Shown one piece after another: positions 26,598 to 34,428 of a stretch of DNA of 38,009 bases. The notes beneath the pieces were generated by a model. It was given only the letters and a program-made list of their open reading frames with translations. It was not told where the DNA came from and ran no database searches. The DNA is from Candidatus Aegiribacteria sp. GTDB taxonomy: Bacteria > Fermentibacterota > Fermentibacteria > Fermentibacterales > JCC-6. The stretch covers positions 1-38,009 of the forward strand of contig JAGLOY010000012.1 of the NCBI GenBank assembly GCA_023138735.1. The letters are read 5' to 3'. Every line of letters begins with the position of its first letter. Within the stretch, counting starts at the first letter, position 1. Both the position numbers and the translations under genes were made by a program.

Positions 26598-27222
26598 TAC
26601 TACCACCACCATGAAAACTGAATTTGTTCTCCTCTCCATGCAGAAGTTTGACGATATTCGATTTATGCCGCACAATAACCAGAACGGCAACAAGGCATAT
26701 GATTATCTGGACAGGTAGCCTGCCAGGCTCATAGATGAACACAAACGGTATCACGGCCACTGCCGCGGATATTGAACCGAGAGAAACGTATCTGGTTATT
26801 GTAAGAACAAGTGCGAACACAACAAGACCCGAGGCCAGAGTAAGGGGTGACAGGATCACCAGCACACCAAGAGCTGTTGCCACTCCTTTTCCGCCTCTGA
26901 ATCCCAGCCAGGGGCTGAAAACATGGCCCAAGACAGCAAATATGGCCGTCAGCCCCAGTAACCAGTCTCCGACTGGAGACAATACACCTGCTATTCCCTG
27001 TTTCGCCGCAAAAACAGGCAGGGCTCCTTTGAGTGCATCAAGAAGCAGACCGGTAATGCCTGTTCCTCTGCCGCATACCCGGAAAAGGTTCGTAGCGCCA
27101 GTGTTCCCCGAGCCCTCATTTCTGATATCAATTCCCCTGAATTTACCCAGAATCCATGACCATGGCACCGAACCTGATAGGAATGCTGCTGCAAGGTAGA
27201 TAATTCCCGGCCAGAGGTTCAT
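26590..27222 (-). CDS. plsY: Acyl-phosphate:glycerol-3-phosphate acyltransferase
   Basis: Polytopic inner-membrane enzyme that acylates glycerol-3-phosphate with acyl-phosphate, the first step of phospholipid synthesis, 210 residues. The three cytoplasmic motifs are present: SGSVPWSWILGKF near the N-terminus, GSGNTGATN at 37-45, and LGFRGGKGVATALG near residue 108. Five membrane segments are expected. It begins one base after the der stop; der-plsY adjacency is common in many phyla. The end overlaps the Wzm-like gene. Confidence 0.96.
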   Translation of the reverse strand: MNLWPGIIYLAAAFLSGSVPWSWILGKFRGIDIRNEGSGNTGATNLFRVCGRGTGITGLLLDALKGALPVFAAKQGIAGVLSPVGDWLLGLTAIFAVLGHVFSPWLGFRGGKGVATALGVLVILSPLTLASGLVVFALVLTITRYVSLGSISAAVAVIPFVFIYEPGRLPVQIIICLVAVLVIVRHKSNIVKLLHGEENKFSFHGGGSNE

Positions 27223-27223
27223 G

Positions 27224-28525
27224 TCAGTGCTGTCTCTTTCTATAGATGATCTTCAGAGGAACACCCTTCATACCTATACAATTCCTGAGGCTGTTATCTA
27301 TGTAGCGTCGGTAGTTTTCCGGAATGTCAGCGGGGTGGTTTGCGAATATCAGAATTCTGGGAGGCTTCTCACCGACCTGAGTAGCATAGAATAGTTTAAC
27401 GGGTTTGCCTCTCGGTGAAGGCGGTCCCACTTCCTCAACAGCATCATGTATCCACCTGTTGATTTCGGAGGTCGAAAGAGTCATTTCACGCTTTTTCCCG
27501 ACATCGAAGGCAGTGGGCAGTATTTGTCCCACACCTTCCCCCGTTATGGCTGAGAAGAAAATTATCGGCATATTCTTCGCCTGATTGAAACGCTGGATTA
27601 TGGCTGCTTTCCAGAGGTCTTTATCTATTCCAAGATCTATTTTGTTAACACCGATTATCACGCCTTTACCCATGTCCCAGGCTTTTGCTGCGATTCTTAT
27701 ATCCTGCTGAACGGGGTACTCGGAAGCATCCATCATAACGAGTACAACATCCCCCCTTGCGATGGATTTCCATGCTCTTACAGTGCTGTAGAATTCCACA
27801 TCATCCATTTTTCGGGATTTTCTTCGCAATCCTGCGGTATCCACTATCCTTATCTCTTCATCGTGCCATGAAATCATCGTATCGATGGAATCCCTCGTTG
27901 TACCGGGCACATCTGTTACGATGTTTCTGTCCTCCCGGCACAAACTGTTGACAATCGAGCTTTTACCCACGTTGGGTCTACCAACGACTGCCAGGGACAA
28001 ACCATCGTATTCAGTTTTCGAAGAACTCGGAAGAATCGAAACAACAGCGTCAAGCAAATCACCCGATCCATGACCGTGCAGGGCGCTTACCGGCCATGGT
28101 TTCCCAAGACCGAGACTGTAGAATTCCGGAACAAGGTTCATTCTGGGGTTGTTATCAACCTTGTTAACCGCAAGAAAAGATGGCAGACCTGTTTTCCTTA
28201 CGAGTTTCGCTGCTTCAATATCGAATGGATGGATCCCGGAAGTAGCGTCGACCAGGAGAATCACAGCATCAGCTTCCAGAAGTGCCAGGTTTATCTGCTT
28301 TTCAATGCTTTCCTGAAAGGCATCTTCACTGCCGGGATCAAGCCCTCCTGTGTCAATTATCAGGAAATCCTGCCCGGTCCAGTGTGCCCAGGTCATCTTC
28401 CTGTCTCTCGTAACTCCGGGCTGGTCATCGACTATCGCTACCCGACTGCCTGCCAGTCGGTTGAACAGTGTGGACTTCCCTACATTAACTCTGCCGATTA
28501 TTGCGACAGTCGGTACGCTGGACAT
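27224..28525 (-). CDS. der: Ribosome biogenesis GTPase Der (EngA)
   Basis: Double-GTPase needed for 50S subunit assembly, 433 residues. The first G domain has GRVNVGKST (11-19; the usual proline is valine), QPGVTRDR, DTGG and NKVD. The second has GRPNVGKSS, VPGTTRDS, DTAGLRRKS and NKID. A KH-like C-terminal domain follows. The ATG has GGAG seven bases upstream and a consensus -10 (TATAAT) about 38 bases upstream. It is the first gene of the long minus-strand run. Confidence 0.97.
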   Translation of the reverse strand: MSSVPTVAIIGRVNVGKSTLFNRLAGSRVAIVDDQPGVTRDRKMTWAHWTGQDFLIIDTGGLDPGSEDAFQESIEKQINLALLEADAVILLVDATSGIHPFDIEAAKLVRKTGLPSFLAVNKVDNNPRMNLVPEFYSLGLGKPWPVSALHGHGSGDLLDAVVSILPSSSKTEYDGLSLAVVGRPNVGKSSIVNSLCREDRNIVTDVPGTTRDSIDTMISWHDEEIRIVDTAGLRRKSRKMDDVEFYSTVRAWKSIARGDVVLVMMDASEYPVQQDIRIAAKAWDMGKGVIIGVNKIDLGIDKDLWKAAIIQRFNQAKNMPIIFFSAITGEGVGQILPTAFDVGKKREMTLSTSEINRWIHDAVEEVGPPSPRGKPVKLFYATQVGEKPPRILIFANHPADIPENYRRYIDNSLRNCIGMKGVPLKIIYRKRQH

Positions 28526-28562
28526 TCTTCAACTCCATTCCGTAGATTACTGGCGAGCAACA

Positions 28563-28568
28563 ATTATA
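28563..28568 (-). promoter_or_regulatory. Candidate -10 element for der
   Basis: A perfect TATAAT on the minus strand, leaving a leader of about 30 bases before the der ATG. No good -35 is seen at 16-18 bases upstream. It probably drives der, plsY and the polysaccharide genes behind them. The 98-base gap also holds the upstream region of the divergent plus-strand gene. Confidence 0.45.
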
Positions 28569-28623
28569 CGTTTTGCAGGCCAGTTCAGGGAGTCTGCAGT
28601 AATTTATTAATATTGGAGAGAAT

Positions 28624-29082
28624 ATGTTTCAAGGTATGATTACGGTACTGGTGTTTCTATCCTCCTTCACCGATTCGGGTGAAATTGTCCCTGCGTTCAA
28701 GGATTCTATTCTGGAGGGGAACGTACCAGCAGCAGTTGACATGATATCCGATGATGCAATCCTGATGGTGGATTCGGTTCTTTCAAACGATCCGGAACAG
28801 ATCAGCAGAGTACTTCTTTATTTCGGGCTTCAGATTGAAATAAGTGAAATGGAAGAGATGAACGGAAAGCAGCTTATGACTGAAATACTGTCCAGCCCCG
28901 CAGTTTCTGGAGCTATACTTCTCTTCGGAATTTCAGCCGGAGAAGCCGTTTCACTTGATGACAGAACATTCGTTCCCGTCTACTACGGCCTATTCGGCAA
29001 TCGGGAAACAATTCATCTGGAACTGGTCTCCGATGAAGGGATCTGGAAGATTCAAGATTTCTTCGAGATCCTCCCTGAGTAA
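28624..29082 (+). CDS. Small exported protein of unknown function
   Basis: Not recognised as a named family. The 152-residue product starts MFQGMITVLVFLSSF, a weak signal-peptide-like stretch, and is acidic overall. Its end, LELVSDEGIWKIQDFFEILPE, resembles the last strand of NTF2-like domains (such as the DUF4878/SnoaL type), where a W-K-I-x-x-F pattern is frequent; this is only a hint. GGAGAG lies three bases before the ATG. It diverges from der and is followed after 107 bases by the GAF-HD-GYP gene. No lipobox cysteine is present. Confidence 0.6.
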   Translation: MFQGMITVLVFLSSFTDSGEIVPAFKDSILEGNVPAAVDMISDDAILMVDSVLSNDPEQISRVLLYFGLQIEISEMEEMNGKQLMTEILSSPAVSGAILLFGISAGEAVSLDDRTFVPVYYGLFGNRETIHLELVSDEGIWKIQDFFEILPE

Positions 29083-29101
29083 CTTCACTCCCCCGGAGTA
29101 T

Positions 29102-29120
29102 TTGAACATATTAGATTCAA
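29102..29120. repeat. Short inverted repeat upstream of the GAF-HD-GYP gene
   Basis: TTGAA and TTCAA flank a 9-base AT-rich spacer in the 107-base gap between two plus-strand genes. A 5-base GC-rich hairpin without a T-run (ACTCC/GGAGT, 29087-29099) lies just before it. The repeat could be an operator; the evidence is weak and no promoter consensus stands out in this gap. Confidence 0.2.
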
Positions 29121-29189
29121 CTTTGTGAACCTTTGAATGCAAAGACCATCTGAAGCAACTGCTCCACACCTTCTTTACCGGGAGATGTA

Positions 29190-30308
29190 ATGCTTTTCAA
29201 TAACGATAACATCGAAGCCATTCAGCTGAAATCGCTCCTGAGAATTACAAGGGCCATCAGCCGTGTCAGAAACCTCCATTCCCTTATCACTCTTCTGGCA
29301 TCGGAGACCAGCAAGGTTCTGGATGTTGAGAGATCAACTGTATTCCTTTACAGCAAAAAGACCGATGAACTATGGTCTTACGTTGCAGAGGGCGAGATGG
29401 AGGAGATACGCTTCAACGCCAGTCATGGCATCGCAGGTTCAGTCTTCAGGAGCCGGAAGACGCTCATACTGCACGATGTCGCAAAAGATAACAGATTCAA
29501 TAAAACCATTGATAAGACAACGGGTTTCATAACGAGGAATATGATAACCGCACCCATAATCAACCCTTCAGGGGACTGCATTGGTGTATTCCAGGTTATC
29601 AACAAGTGGGATGACAATTTCACCGATAAGGATGCGGAATTTCTGGAGATAGTATCCTCTGAAACTGCCGTAACCATAGATAATGTCAGGCTTCTAGAGA
29701 GCCGCGAACGGATGTTCGAGGGTCTCATAAAAGCCCTCACGGTCTCCATCGAGGCAAGAGACCCCCTTACTGCAGGGCACAGTTTCGATGTTACTTTTCT
29801 GTCCGGTAAGATAGCCGAATACATGAACATAGACAGCGAGACAAGTGAGGCGATCTATTACGCAGCCCTCCTTCACGACTACGGCAAGATCGCCGTTCCG
29901 GACAGCATACTCAAGAAACCGGGATCACTGACAGAAGAAGAGGTCGTAATACTTAGAAAACATGTTCAGCACACAAAGATCATACTCTCTTCAATAGAAT
30001 TCGACGGAAAACTTGAACAGGTTCCAGTTTTCGCGTCCCAGCACCACGAAAGGATTGACGGAAAAGGATATCCCGATGGTCTGAAGGGTGATGATATATC
30101 AATCGGAGGCAGGATAATTGCCGTAGCCGATGTATTCGAAGCACTTTCAGCGAAGAGACATTACCGTGAACCCTTTACCATGAAAAAAACACTCAACCTC
30201 CTGATCAGTGGAATCGACACTCAGTTCGACAGGGAAGCCGTACTGGCCCTGAGGGATTACTTCATCGATATCGGAAAAATAGATACAGAAGAAGTACCCC
30301 TTGACTAA
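29190..30308 (+). CDS. GAF and HD-GYP domain protein, probable c-di-GMP phosphodiesterase
   Basis: Cytoplasmic signalling protein, 372 residues. A GAF domain spans about 20-170 (VERSTVFLYSKKTDELWSYV, GIAGSVFRSRKTLILHDV, ITAPIINPSGDCIGVFQVIN). The HD-GYP domain (about 178-360) is complete: RDPLTAGHSFDV, the HD pair at 229-230 (LHDYGKIAVPD), a further histidine in LRKHVQHTK, HHERIDGKGYPDG with GYP at 293-295, and the ADVFEALSAKRHYRE stretch. All metal ligands seem present, so hydrolysis of c-di-GMP is expected. GGGAG lies five bases before the ATG. The stop at 30308 is close to or overlaps the start of the adenylate cyclase gene, suggesting one transcript. Confidence 0.93.
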   Translation: MLFNNDNIEAIQLKSLLRITRAISRVRNLHSLITLLASETSKVLDVERSTVFLYSKKTDELWSYVAEGEMEEIRFNASHGIAGSVFRSRKTLILHDVAKDNRFNKTIDKTTGFITRNMITAPIINPSGDCIGVFQVINKWDDNFTDKDAEFLEIVSSETAVTIDNVRLLESRERMFEGLIKALTVSIEARDPLTAGHSFDVTFLSGKIAEYMNIDSETSEAIYYAALLHDYGKIAVPDSILKKPGSLTEEEVVILRKHVQHTKIILSSIEFDGKLEQVPVFASQHHERIDGKGYPDGLKGDDISIGGRIIAVADVFEALSAKRHYREPFTMKKTLNLLISGIDTQFDREAVLALRDYFIDIGKIDTEEVPLD

Positions 30309-30333
30309 AGGCTTCTCGCCTGGCGGCAGGCTG

Positions 30334-32406
30334 ATGAGAACGTTCATGGTCGCCCTCATCGCTATTCTTGTAACGCTGTCTTTATGGGGTCTTTCAAAAC
30401 TTGATTTCTTTGAGAATTTCGAACGCAGCACGCTTGATCTTCGTTTCAGACTCTCACCAACGCCGAACGAGGCGGACAGCAGCATAATCCTTGTTCTTCT
30501 TGATGGCGGGTCTATGGACGTTCTACCGTGGCCCCTGCCGAGACAAATTTATTCTGAAGTGCTCAATATGCTTCATTGCTGGGGAACCAGAGCAGTTGCT
30601 TTCGATATTCTTTTCGATGTTCCATCAGTTTATTCGGCTGTCGAAGACAGTATCTTCGGTAGAGTCTCATCCGATGGAAGTACCGCTTTCGTCATGGCTC
30701 TACTTCAACGTGAGGGATCAAAGATACCTGATAACGCCATAATAGATATTCCTGTCTACTCAACTCAACTTGACTCTGCCTGGTATTGCACGCCGCCCAC
30801 TCAGATGATAGCCAGAGGTGCCGAAATTCTCGGAAGTACCAGCGACAGGCAGGACCCTGATGGTGTTTTCAGAAGCGTCCGACTCTTGACAGCAACGCCG
30901 GAAGGAATTGCCCCTTCCCTGCCAGTCGCACTTGCCTGGCTTGCCCTTGAGCGTCCGGACATCTCCGTAAATAATGGTATTTTATCTATTGGTGATATCA
31001 GATTGCGAACCTCTGGTAATTGCAGGCTGCAGTTGAAATTTCACGGTCCTGCAGGAACTTATACCAGCGTTCCACTCGCCGATCTTACCGCCGCGCTGAA
31101 CGCCAGAGCCACCGGACAGCCCTGCCCTGTTGATACAGCAATGTTCAACGAAGCCATCGTTCTTATCGGTTATGCTGCACCAGCACTGTACGACCTGAAA
31201 CCAACACCGTATTCACCACAATGTCCGGGGGTTGAAGTTCTGGCAACTGCTGTTGATAACATCCTGAATGAAAACTACATAACAAGATACCCATCCTGGG
31301 TATCATTACTGATTGCGCTGGTGATATCACTTCTCGCAGCCTTCTTTCTTTCTTCGCTCAGTCGTATTCCTCTTGGTGCACTTCTCGCCGCTCTGCCCGC
31401 TCTTCTCTTTCTTGTAGTTTCTCTGCTGCTGTTCCGTAGTGGTATATGGGTTGAGACGGTATGGCCGGCTGCCTCAGGGATACTGACCATACTTGCGGGC
31501 GGGATTTTTCTCTTCAGCTCGGAGAACCGGAGAAAGCAGGAAATAAGGACCGCCTTTTCACAGTACCTTTCACCCGACGTTGTAGCACAGGTGACAGAGC
31601 ATCCTGAAACTCTGGTTCTGGGTGGCGATAAGAGAAACATGACCGTCTTCTTCTCCGATATCTGGGGCTTCACAGGGATTTCAGAAAATCTTACACCTGA
31701 AGACCTCGTATCGCTTATCAACCGTTACCTCACAACCATGACAGATATTATCCTCGAAACAGGCGGAACTGTTGATAAATTCGAAGGCGATGCTATCATC
31801 GCTTTCTGGGGCGCTCCTCTGCGATTATCCGATCATGCCCTGAGGGCATGCTCAGCAGCCCTTCGATGCCATGAAGCCCATACTGACATGAACCGCCTGC
31901 TTGTGCAGGAGGGGTATTCAGAGCTGTTCACAAGAATAGGCCTTTCAACCGGTGATATGGTTGTGGGCAACATGGGTTCATCAAAGCGTTTTGACTACAC
32001 AGTGATGGGAAGTACTGTCAATCTCGGCGCGAGACTTGAGGGTGCAAACAAAGTTTACAGCACTTCCATAATGGTACAGGAAAACACCTTCAGAAGTGCG
32101 AAGAACGAATTCATTTTCCGTGAACTGGATACTATACGGGTCGTTGGACAGCAGGAACCCGTAACTATTTACGAACTCAAATGCCGGCAGGACGAGATAA
32201 CTGATGATCTTGAAGCCGTGCTGCGGGAATACTCGAAAGCCCTGACCCTTTACAGAAGGGGTGATTTTAAAGATGCGGAACGTATATTCTCAGGAGCCGG
32301 TGATCCGACATCCCTGGTAATGGCACAAAGATGCCGGAAGATGGCTGACGATTACACTGATGACCTGGATAATTGGGATGGAGTATTCAACCTCTCTTCC
32401 AAATAA
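30334..32406 (+). CDS. CHASE2-domain class III adenylate cyclase
   Basis: Membrane-bound cyclase, 690 residues from ATG 30334; a TTG at 30301 would add 11 residues and overlap the previous stop. A first membrane helix is followed by an extracytoplasmic CHASE2 sensor (about 30-315; ERSTLDLRFRLSP is typical), then three helices near 325-400 and the cyclase domain. Metal aspartates are D442 (FFSDIWGF) and D486 (FEGDAI). K482 and D554 occupy the adenine-selecting positions, and N563 and R567 (NLGAR) the transition-state positions, so cAMP is the expected product. The usual FSDIRGFT reads FSDIWGFT. CHASE2 ligands are unknown. A short helical tail (about 640-675) follows. Confidence 0.92.
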   Translation: MRTFMVALIAILVTLSLWGLSKLDFFENFERSTLDLRFRLSPTPNEADSSIILVLLDGGSMDVLPWPLPRQIYSEVLNMLHCWGTRAVAFDILFDVPSVYSAVEDSIFGRVSSDGSTAFVMALLQREGSKIPDNAIIDIPVYSTQLDSAWYCTPPTQMIARGAEILGSTSDRQDPDGVFRSVRLLTATPEGIAPSLPVALAWLALERPDISVNNGILSIGDIRLRTSGNCRLQLKFHGPAGTYTSVPLADLTAALNARATGQPCPVDTAMFNEAIVLIGYAAPALYDLKPTPYSPQCPGVEVLATAVDNILNENYITRYPSWVSLLIALVISLLAAFFLSSLSRIPLGALLAALPALLFLVVSLLLFRSGIWVETVWPAASGILTILAGGIFLFSSENRRKQEIRTAFSQYLSPDVVAQVTEHPETLVLGGDKRNMTVFFSDIWGFTGISENLTPEDLVSLINRYLTTMTDIILETGGTVDKFEGDAIIAFWGAPLRLSDHALRACSAALRCHEAHTDMNRLLVQEGYSELFTRIGLSTGDMVVGNMGSSKRFDYTVMGSTVNLGARLEGANKVYSTSIMVQENTFRSAKNEFIFRELDTIRVVGQQEPVTIYELKCRQDEITDDLEAVLREYSKALTLYRRGDFKDAERIFSGAGDPTSLVMAQRCRKMADDYTDDLDNWDGVFNLSSK

Positions 32407-32441
32407 TCCACGTTTCAGATTATCGATAAGCCTGACCGATT

Positions 32442-32447
32442 TATAAT
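32442..32447 (+). promoter_or_regulatory. Candidate -10 element for the HEAT/ODP gene
   Basis: A perfect TATAAT in the 77-base gap, 36 bases before the ATG, with only a poor -35 (TTATCG at 16 bases). The gene may be transcribed both from here and by read-through from the cyclase gene. Confidence 0.35.
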
Positions 32448-32483
32448 AGATTCTTGAATGCGCTAAAGACAGGAGATTAAAAT

Positions 32484-34406
32484 ATGCCATCAACCTCTCC
32501 GGATATCAATAAGCTCAAAGCAGATAAGAACGAACAGGATCTCATCAAAGCTCTCAACTACCTAGATGATCCGGATATTCCTGTAAAGGCCGCCCAAGCT
32601 CTTGCCGGCATCGGAACTATTGATGCTCTGGAGCCGCTCTGCAGCCTCATGGAGAATTCTGAACTGTCAATTCAAATAAGAATCGAGACTGCCGTAGCGA
32701 TCGGAGATATCTGTGCAAGGTTTCTGAAAGATCTCGATCATGTCAACCCGGATTCCCTGTCCGAGGATGAGCTTCGCAGGCATCGCGACGGGAATCAAAT
32801 GCTGTCCCGGGCGGGTTCCCGCTTGAAACTGTCAATGAAAACAGGTCCTCTGGAGCTGCGGAAGGCTGCCGGCAATGCTTACCTGATACTTCCTCTTGAT
32901 GACGATTCTGATATCATGAAAGCCTTCTCGAACGGAAGCACCGCAACGTTTCAGAGTACCCAAGCAGCAACCGATCCTTTTGCTCAGATCCAGGATGAAT
33001 CGGATCCTCCTTCCCCTGAGCCTTTGAAGAAGATTCAAAACATTGAAGTTGATGCAGAAGATCAAAACGATCAAATCAGCATTGATAAAGCAGAAGAAGT
33101 AATTGAAGAAGAAGTAGTTGAAGAAGAAGTTGCAGTAGTTGAAGAAGAAGCAGTTGAAGAAGAAGTTGCAGTAGTTGAAGAAGTAGTAGAGGAAGAAGAA
33201 AGTGTAGAAGAAGAAGTAGTTGAATCGGAACCCGAAGTTCATATAGAAATTCAAAAACAGATGAAGAAACAAGATTCATCGGAACCGAATTTGGATGAAT
33301 TTGTAGAGATTGCACCAAATACCTACTGGATTGGTACCAGAGAAGGCTCTCTTATCGAGCAGAATATCTACCTCAGGATATTCTCTGAGGGGAATAAGAC
33401 GATCAATCTGCTTATAGACCCGGGTTCACCGGATGATCTCCCTGCGCTGGTTCGGGCACTTTCCTCAAAGATAGGAGGACTCAAGAATATCGATGTGATG
33501 TTCCTCAACCATCAGGACCCTGATGTAGCGTACAACGCGGGTCACCTGCAGGAGCTCAACCCTGACTGCTTCGTCCTCTGCTCTGAAGACTCCTGGAGGC
33601 AGGTAAAATCCTACGGCCTTAATCCGAAGAAGTATAAAGCGATTGAGCAGTTCAAAGACCTTACTGTCGAGATGAGCACCGGCCACCGCCTTCGGTTCGT
33701 ACCCTCACCATACTGCCACTTCCGCGGAGCCGTAATGCTGTATGACGAGGAAACCGGTATACTTTTCAGCGGAGATTTCCTTGGAGGTCTTTCGTCCGGG
33801 CCGGACCTCTATGCCACAGAGGATTCATGGGAAGGCATATCAACCTTTCATCAGATCTATATGCCCTGTCAGACGGCAATTCGCAATACTGTGAATAGCA
33901 TCCGCAGTCTGGACACTCTGCCTGAAATCATCGCACCGCAACATGGAAGCATTATATCAGGCGCTCTCATCAACGATTTCCTCGGACGGGTTGACTATCT
34001 TGAGGTCGGTATAGACCTATTCCTGAAGGAGCACTCCAAGGAATACTACATCGAAGCCATGAATGATATTCTATCGGAATTCGGTAAGATAGCTGGTCCA
34101 GCGACAAAGACCGAGGTCCTGAACGCTATCCTTTCAGATTCCTCGTTCCCGAATGTTATTTCTTTGGGGGCTAATGGTATTCACGATATAAAGGTCGATC
34201 CCTATTTTGCAGTTGGAGTTTTGTTGCGTGCACTGCAATCAAAAACACCTCCAGAGATATGGAAGACGGCAGAGATAAGTATCCTCAAGGTTCTGACCAG
34301 ACTGAAAATCACCATTCCAGACGCTATACTGCAGAAGGCCAGCGATCAGATGGTGTTCATCCTGGCGGACAGGTTTATGTCCGGAGTTTCTGAAGATTCT
34401 GTATAA
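32484..34406 (+). CDS. HEAT-like repeat, acidic linker and ODP-type metallo-beta-lactamase fusion
   Basis: Cytoplasmic protein without signal peptide, 640 residues. Residues 15-135 are HEAT-like helices (PVKAAQALAGIGTIDALEPL). Residues about 205-250 are an extreme Glu/Val-rich linker made of a tandem repeat. Residues 270-515 form a metallo-beta-lactamase fold of the oxygen-binding di-iron (ODP/FprA-like) group. H343-x-D345-x-D347-V348, H412, D431 and H487 line up in spacing with the FprA ligands HxExDH, H, D and H, except that the last His of the first motif is Val and Glu is Asp. The flavodoxin domain of FprA is missing. The C-terminal 120 residues are helical and unassigned. AGGAG lies 8 bases before ATG. 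Redox, oxygen or NO sensing is inferred from the family and neighbours. Confidence 0.82.
   Translation: MPSTSPDINKLKADKNEQDLIKALNYLDDPDIPVKAAQALAGIGTIDALEPLCSLMENSELSIQIRIETAVAIGDICARFLKDLDHVNPDSLSEDELRRHRDGNQMLSRAGSRLKLSMKTGPLELRKAAGNAYLILPLDDDSDIMKAFSNGSTATFQSTQAATDPFAQIQDESDPPSPEPLKKIQNIEVDAEDQNDQISIDKAEEVIEEEVVEEEVAVVEEEAVEEEVAVVEEVVEEEESVEEEVVESEPEVHIEIQKQMKKQDSSEPNLDEFVEIAPNTYWIGTREGSLIEQNIYLRIFSEGNKTINLLIDPGSPDDLPALVRALSSKIGGLKNIDVMFLNHQDPDVAYNAGHLQELNPDCFVLCSEDSWRQVKSYGLNPKKYKAIEQFKDLTVEMSTGHRLRFVPSPYCHFRGAVMLYDEETGILFSGDFLGGLSSGPDLYATEDSWEGISTFHQIYMPCQTAIRNTVNSIRSLDTLPEIIAPQHGSIISGALINDFLGRVDYLEVGIDLFLKEHSKEYYIEAMNDILSEFGKIAGPATKTEVLNAILSDSSFPNVISLGANGIHDIKVDPYFAVGVLLRALQSKTPPEIWKTAEISILKVLTRLKITIPDAILQKASDQMVFILADRFMSGVSEDSV
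33117..33188 (+). repeat. 36-base in-frame tandem repeat (VEEEVAVVEEEA-type)
   Basis: Two adjacent 36-base copies, the second differing near its end, encode VEEEVAVVEEEA and VEEEVAVVEEVV. Partial, more degenerate copies extend over about 33090-33230. The sense strand is extremely GAA-rich. The repeat forms the linker between the HEAT and ODP domains. Confidence 0.85.
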
Positions 34407-34407
34407 C

Positions 34408-34428
34408 GATCACCATACCACAGTGATC
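34408..34428. terminator. Inverted repeat between convergent genes
   Basis: GATCAC and GTGATC, 9 bases apart, sit where the HEAT/ODP gene (stop 34406) meets the convergent beta-rich protein gene (stop 34410). The hairpin could end transcription in both directions, but no T-run is present on either side, so this is a weak prediction. Confidence 0.3.

Noticed and set aside
26598-26693. Longer Wzm start giving 32 extra residues
   Set aside because: The extension lies inside plsY, carries no ribosome site and is unlike Wzm N-termini; ATG at 26597 fits better.
29087-29099. ACTCC/GGAGT hairpin after the small exported protein as a terminator
   Set aside because: A 5-base stem with a 3-base loop and no T-run is too weak to call.
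33090-33235. Tandem repeat considered as a CRISPR array
   Set aside because: Copies are directly adjacent with no spacers, and they stay in frame inside a coding gene.
32832-33318. Minus-strand frames rich in Phe/Asn or Leu/Gln opposite the HEAT/ODP gene
   Set aside because: They are the reverse reading of the GAA-rich tandem repeat, which yields low-complexity frames with no start signals.
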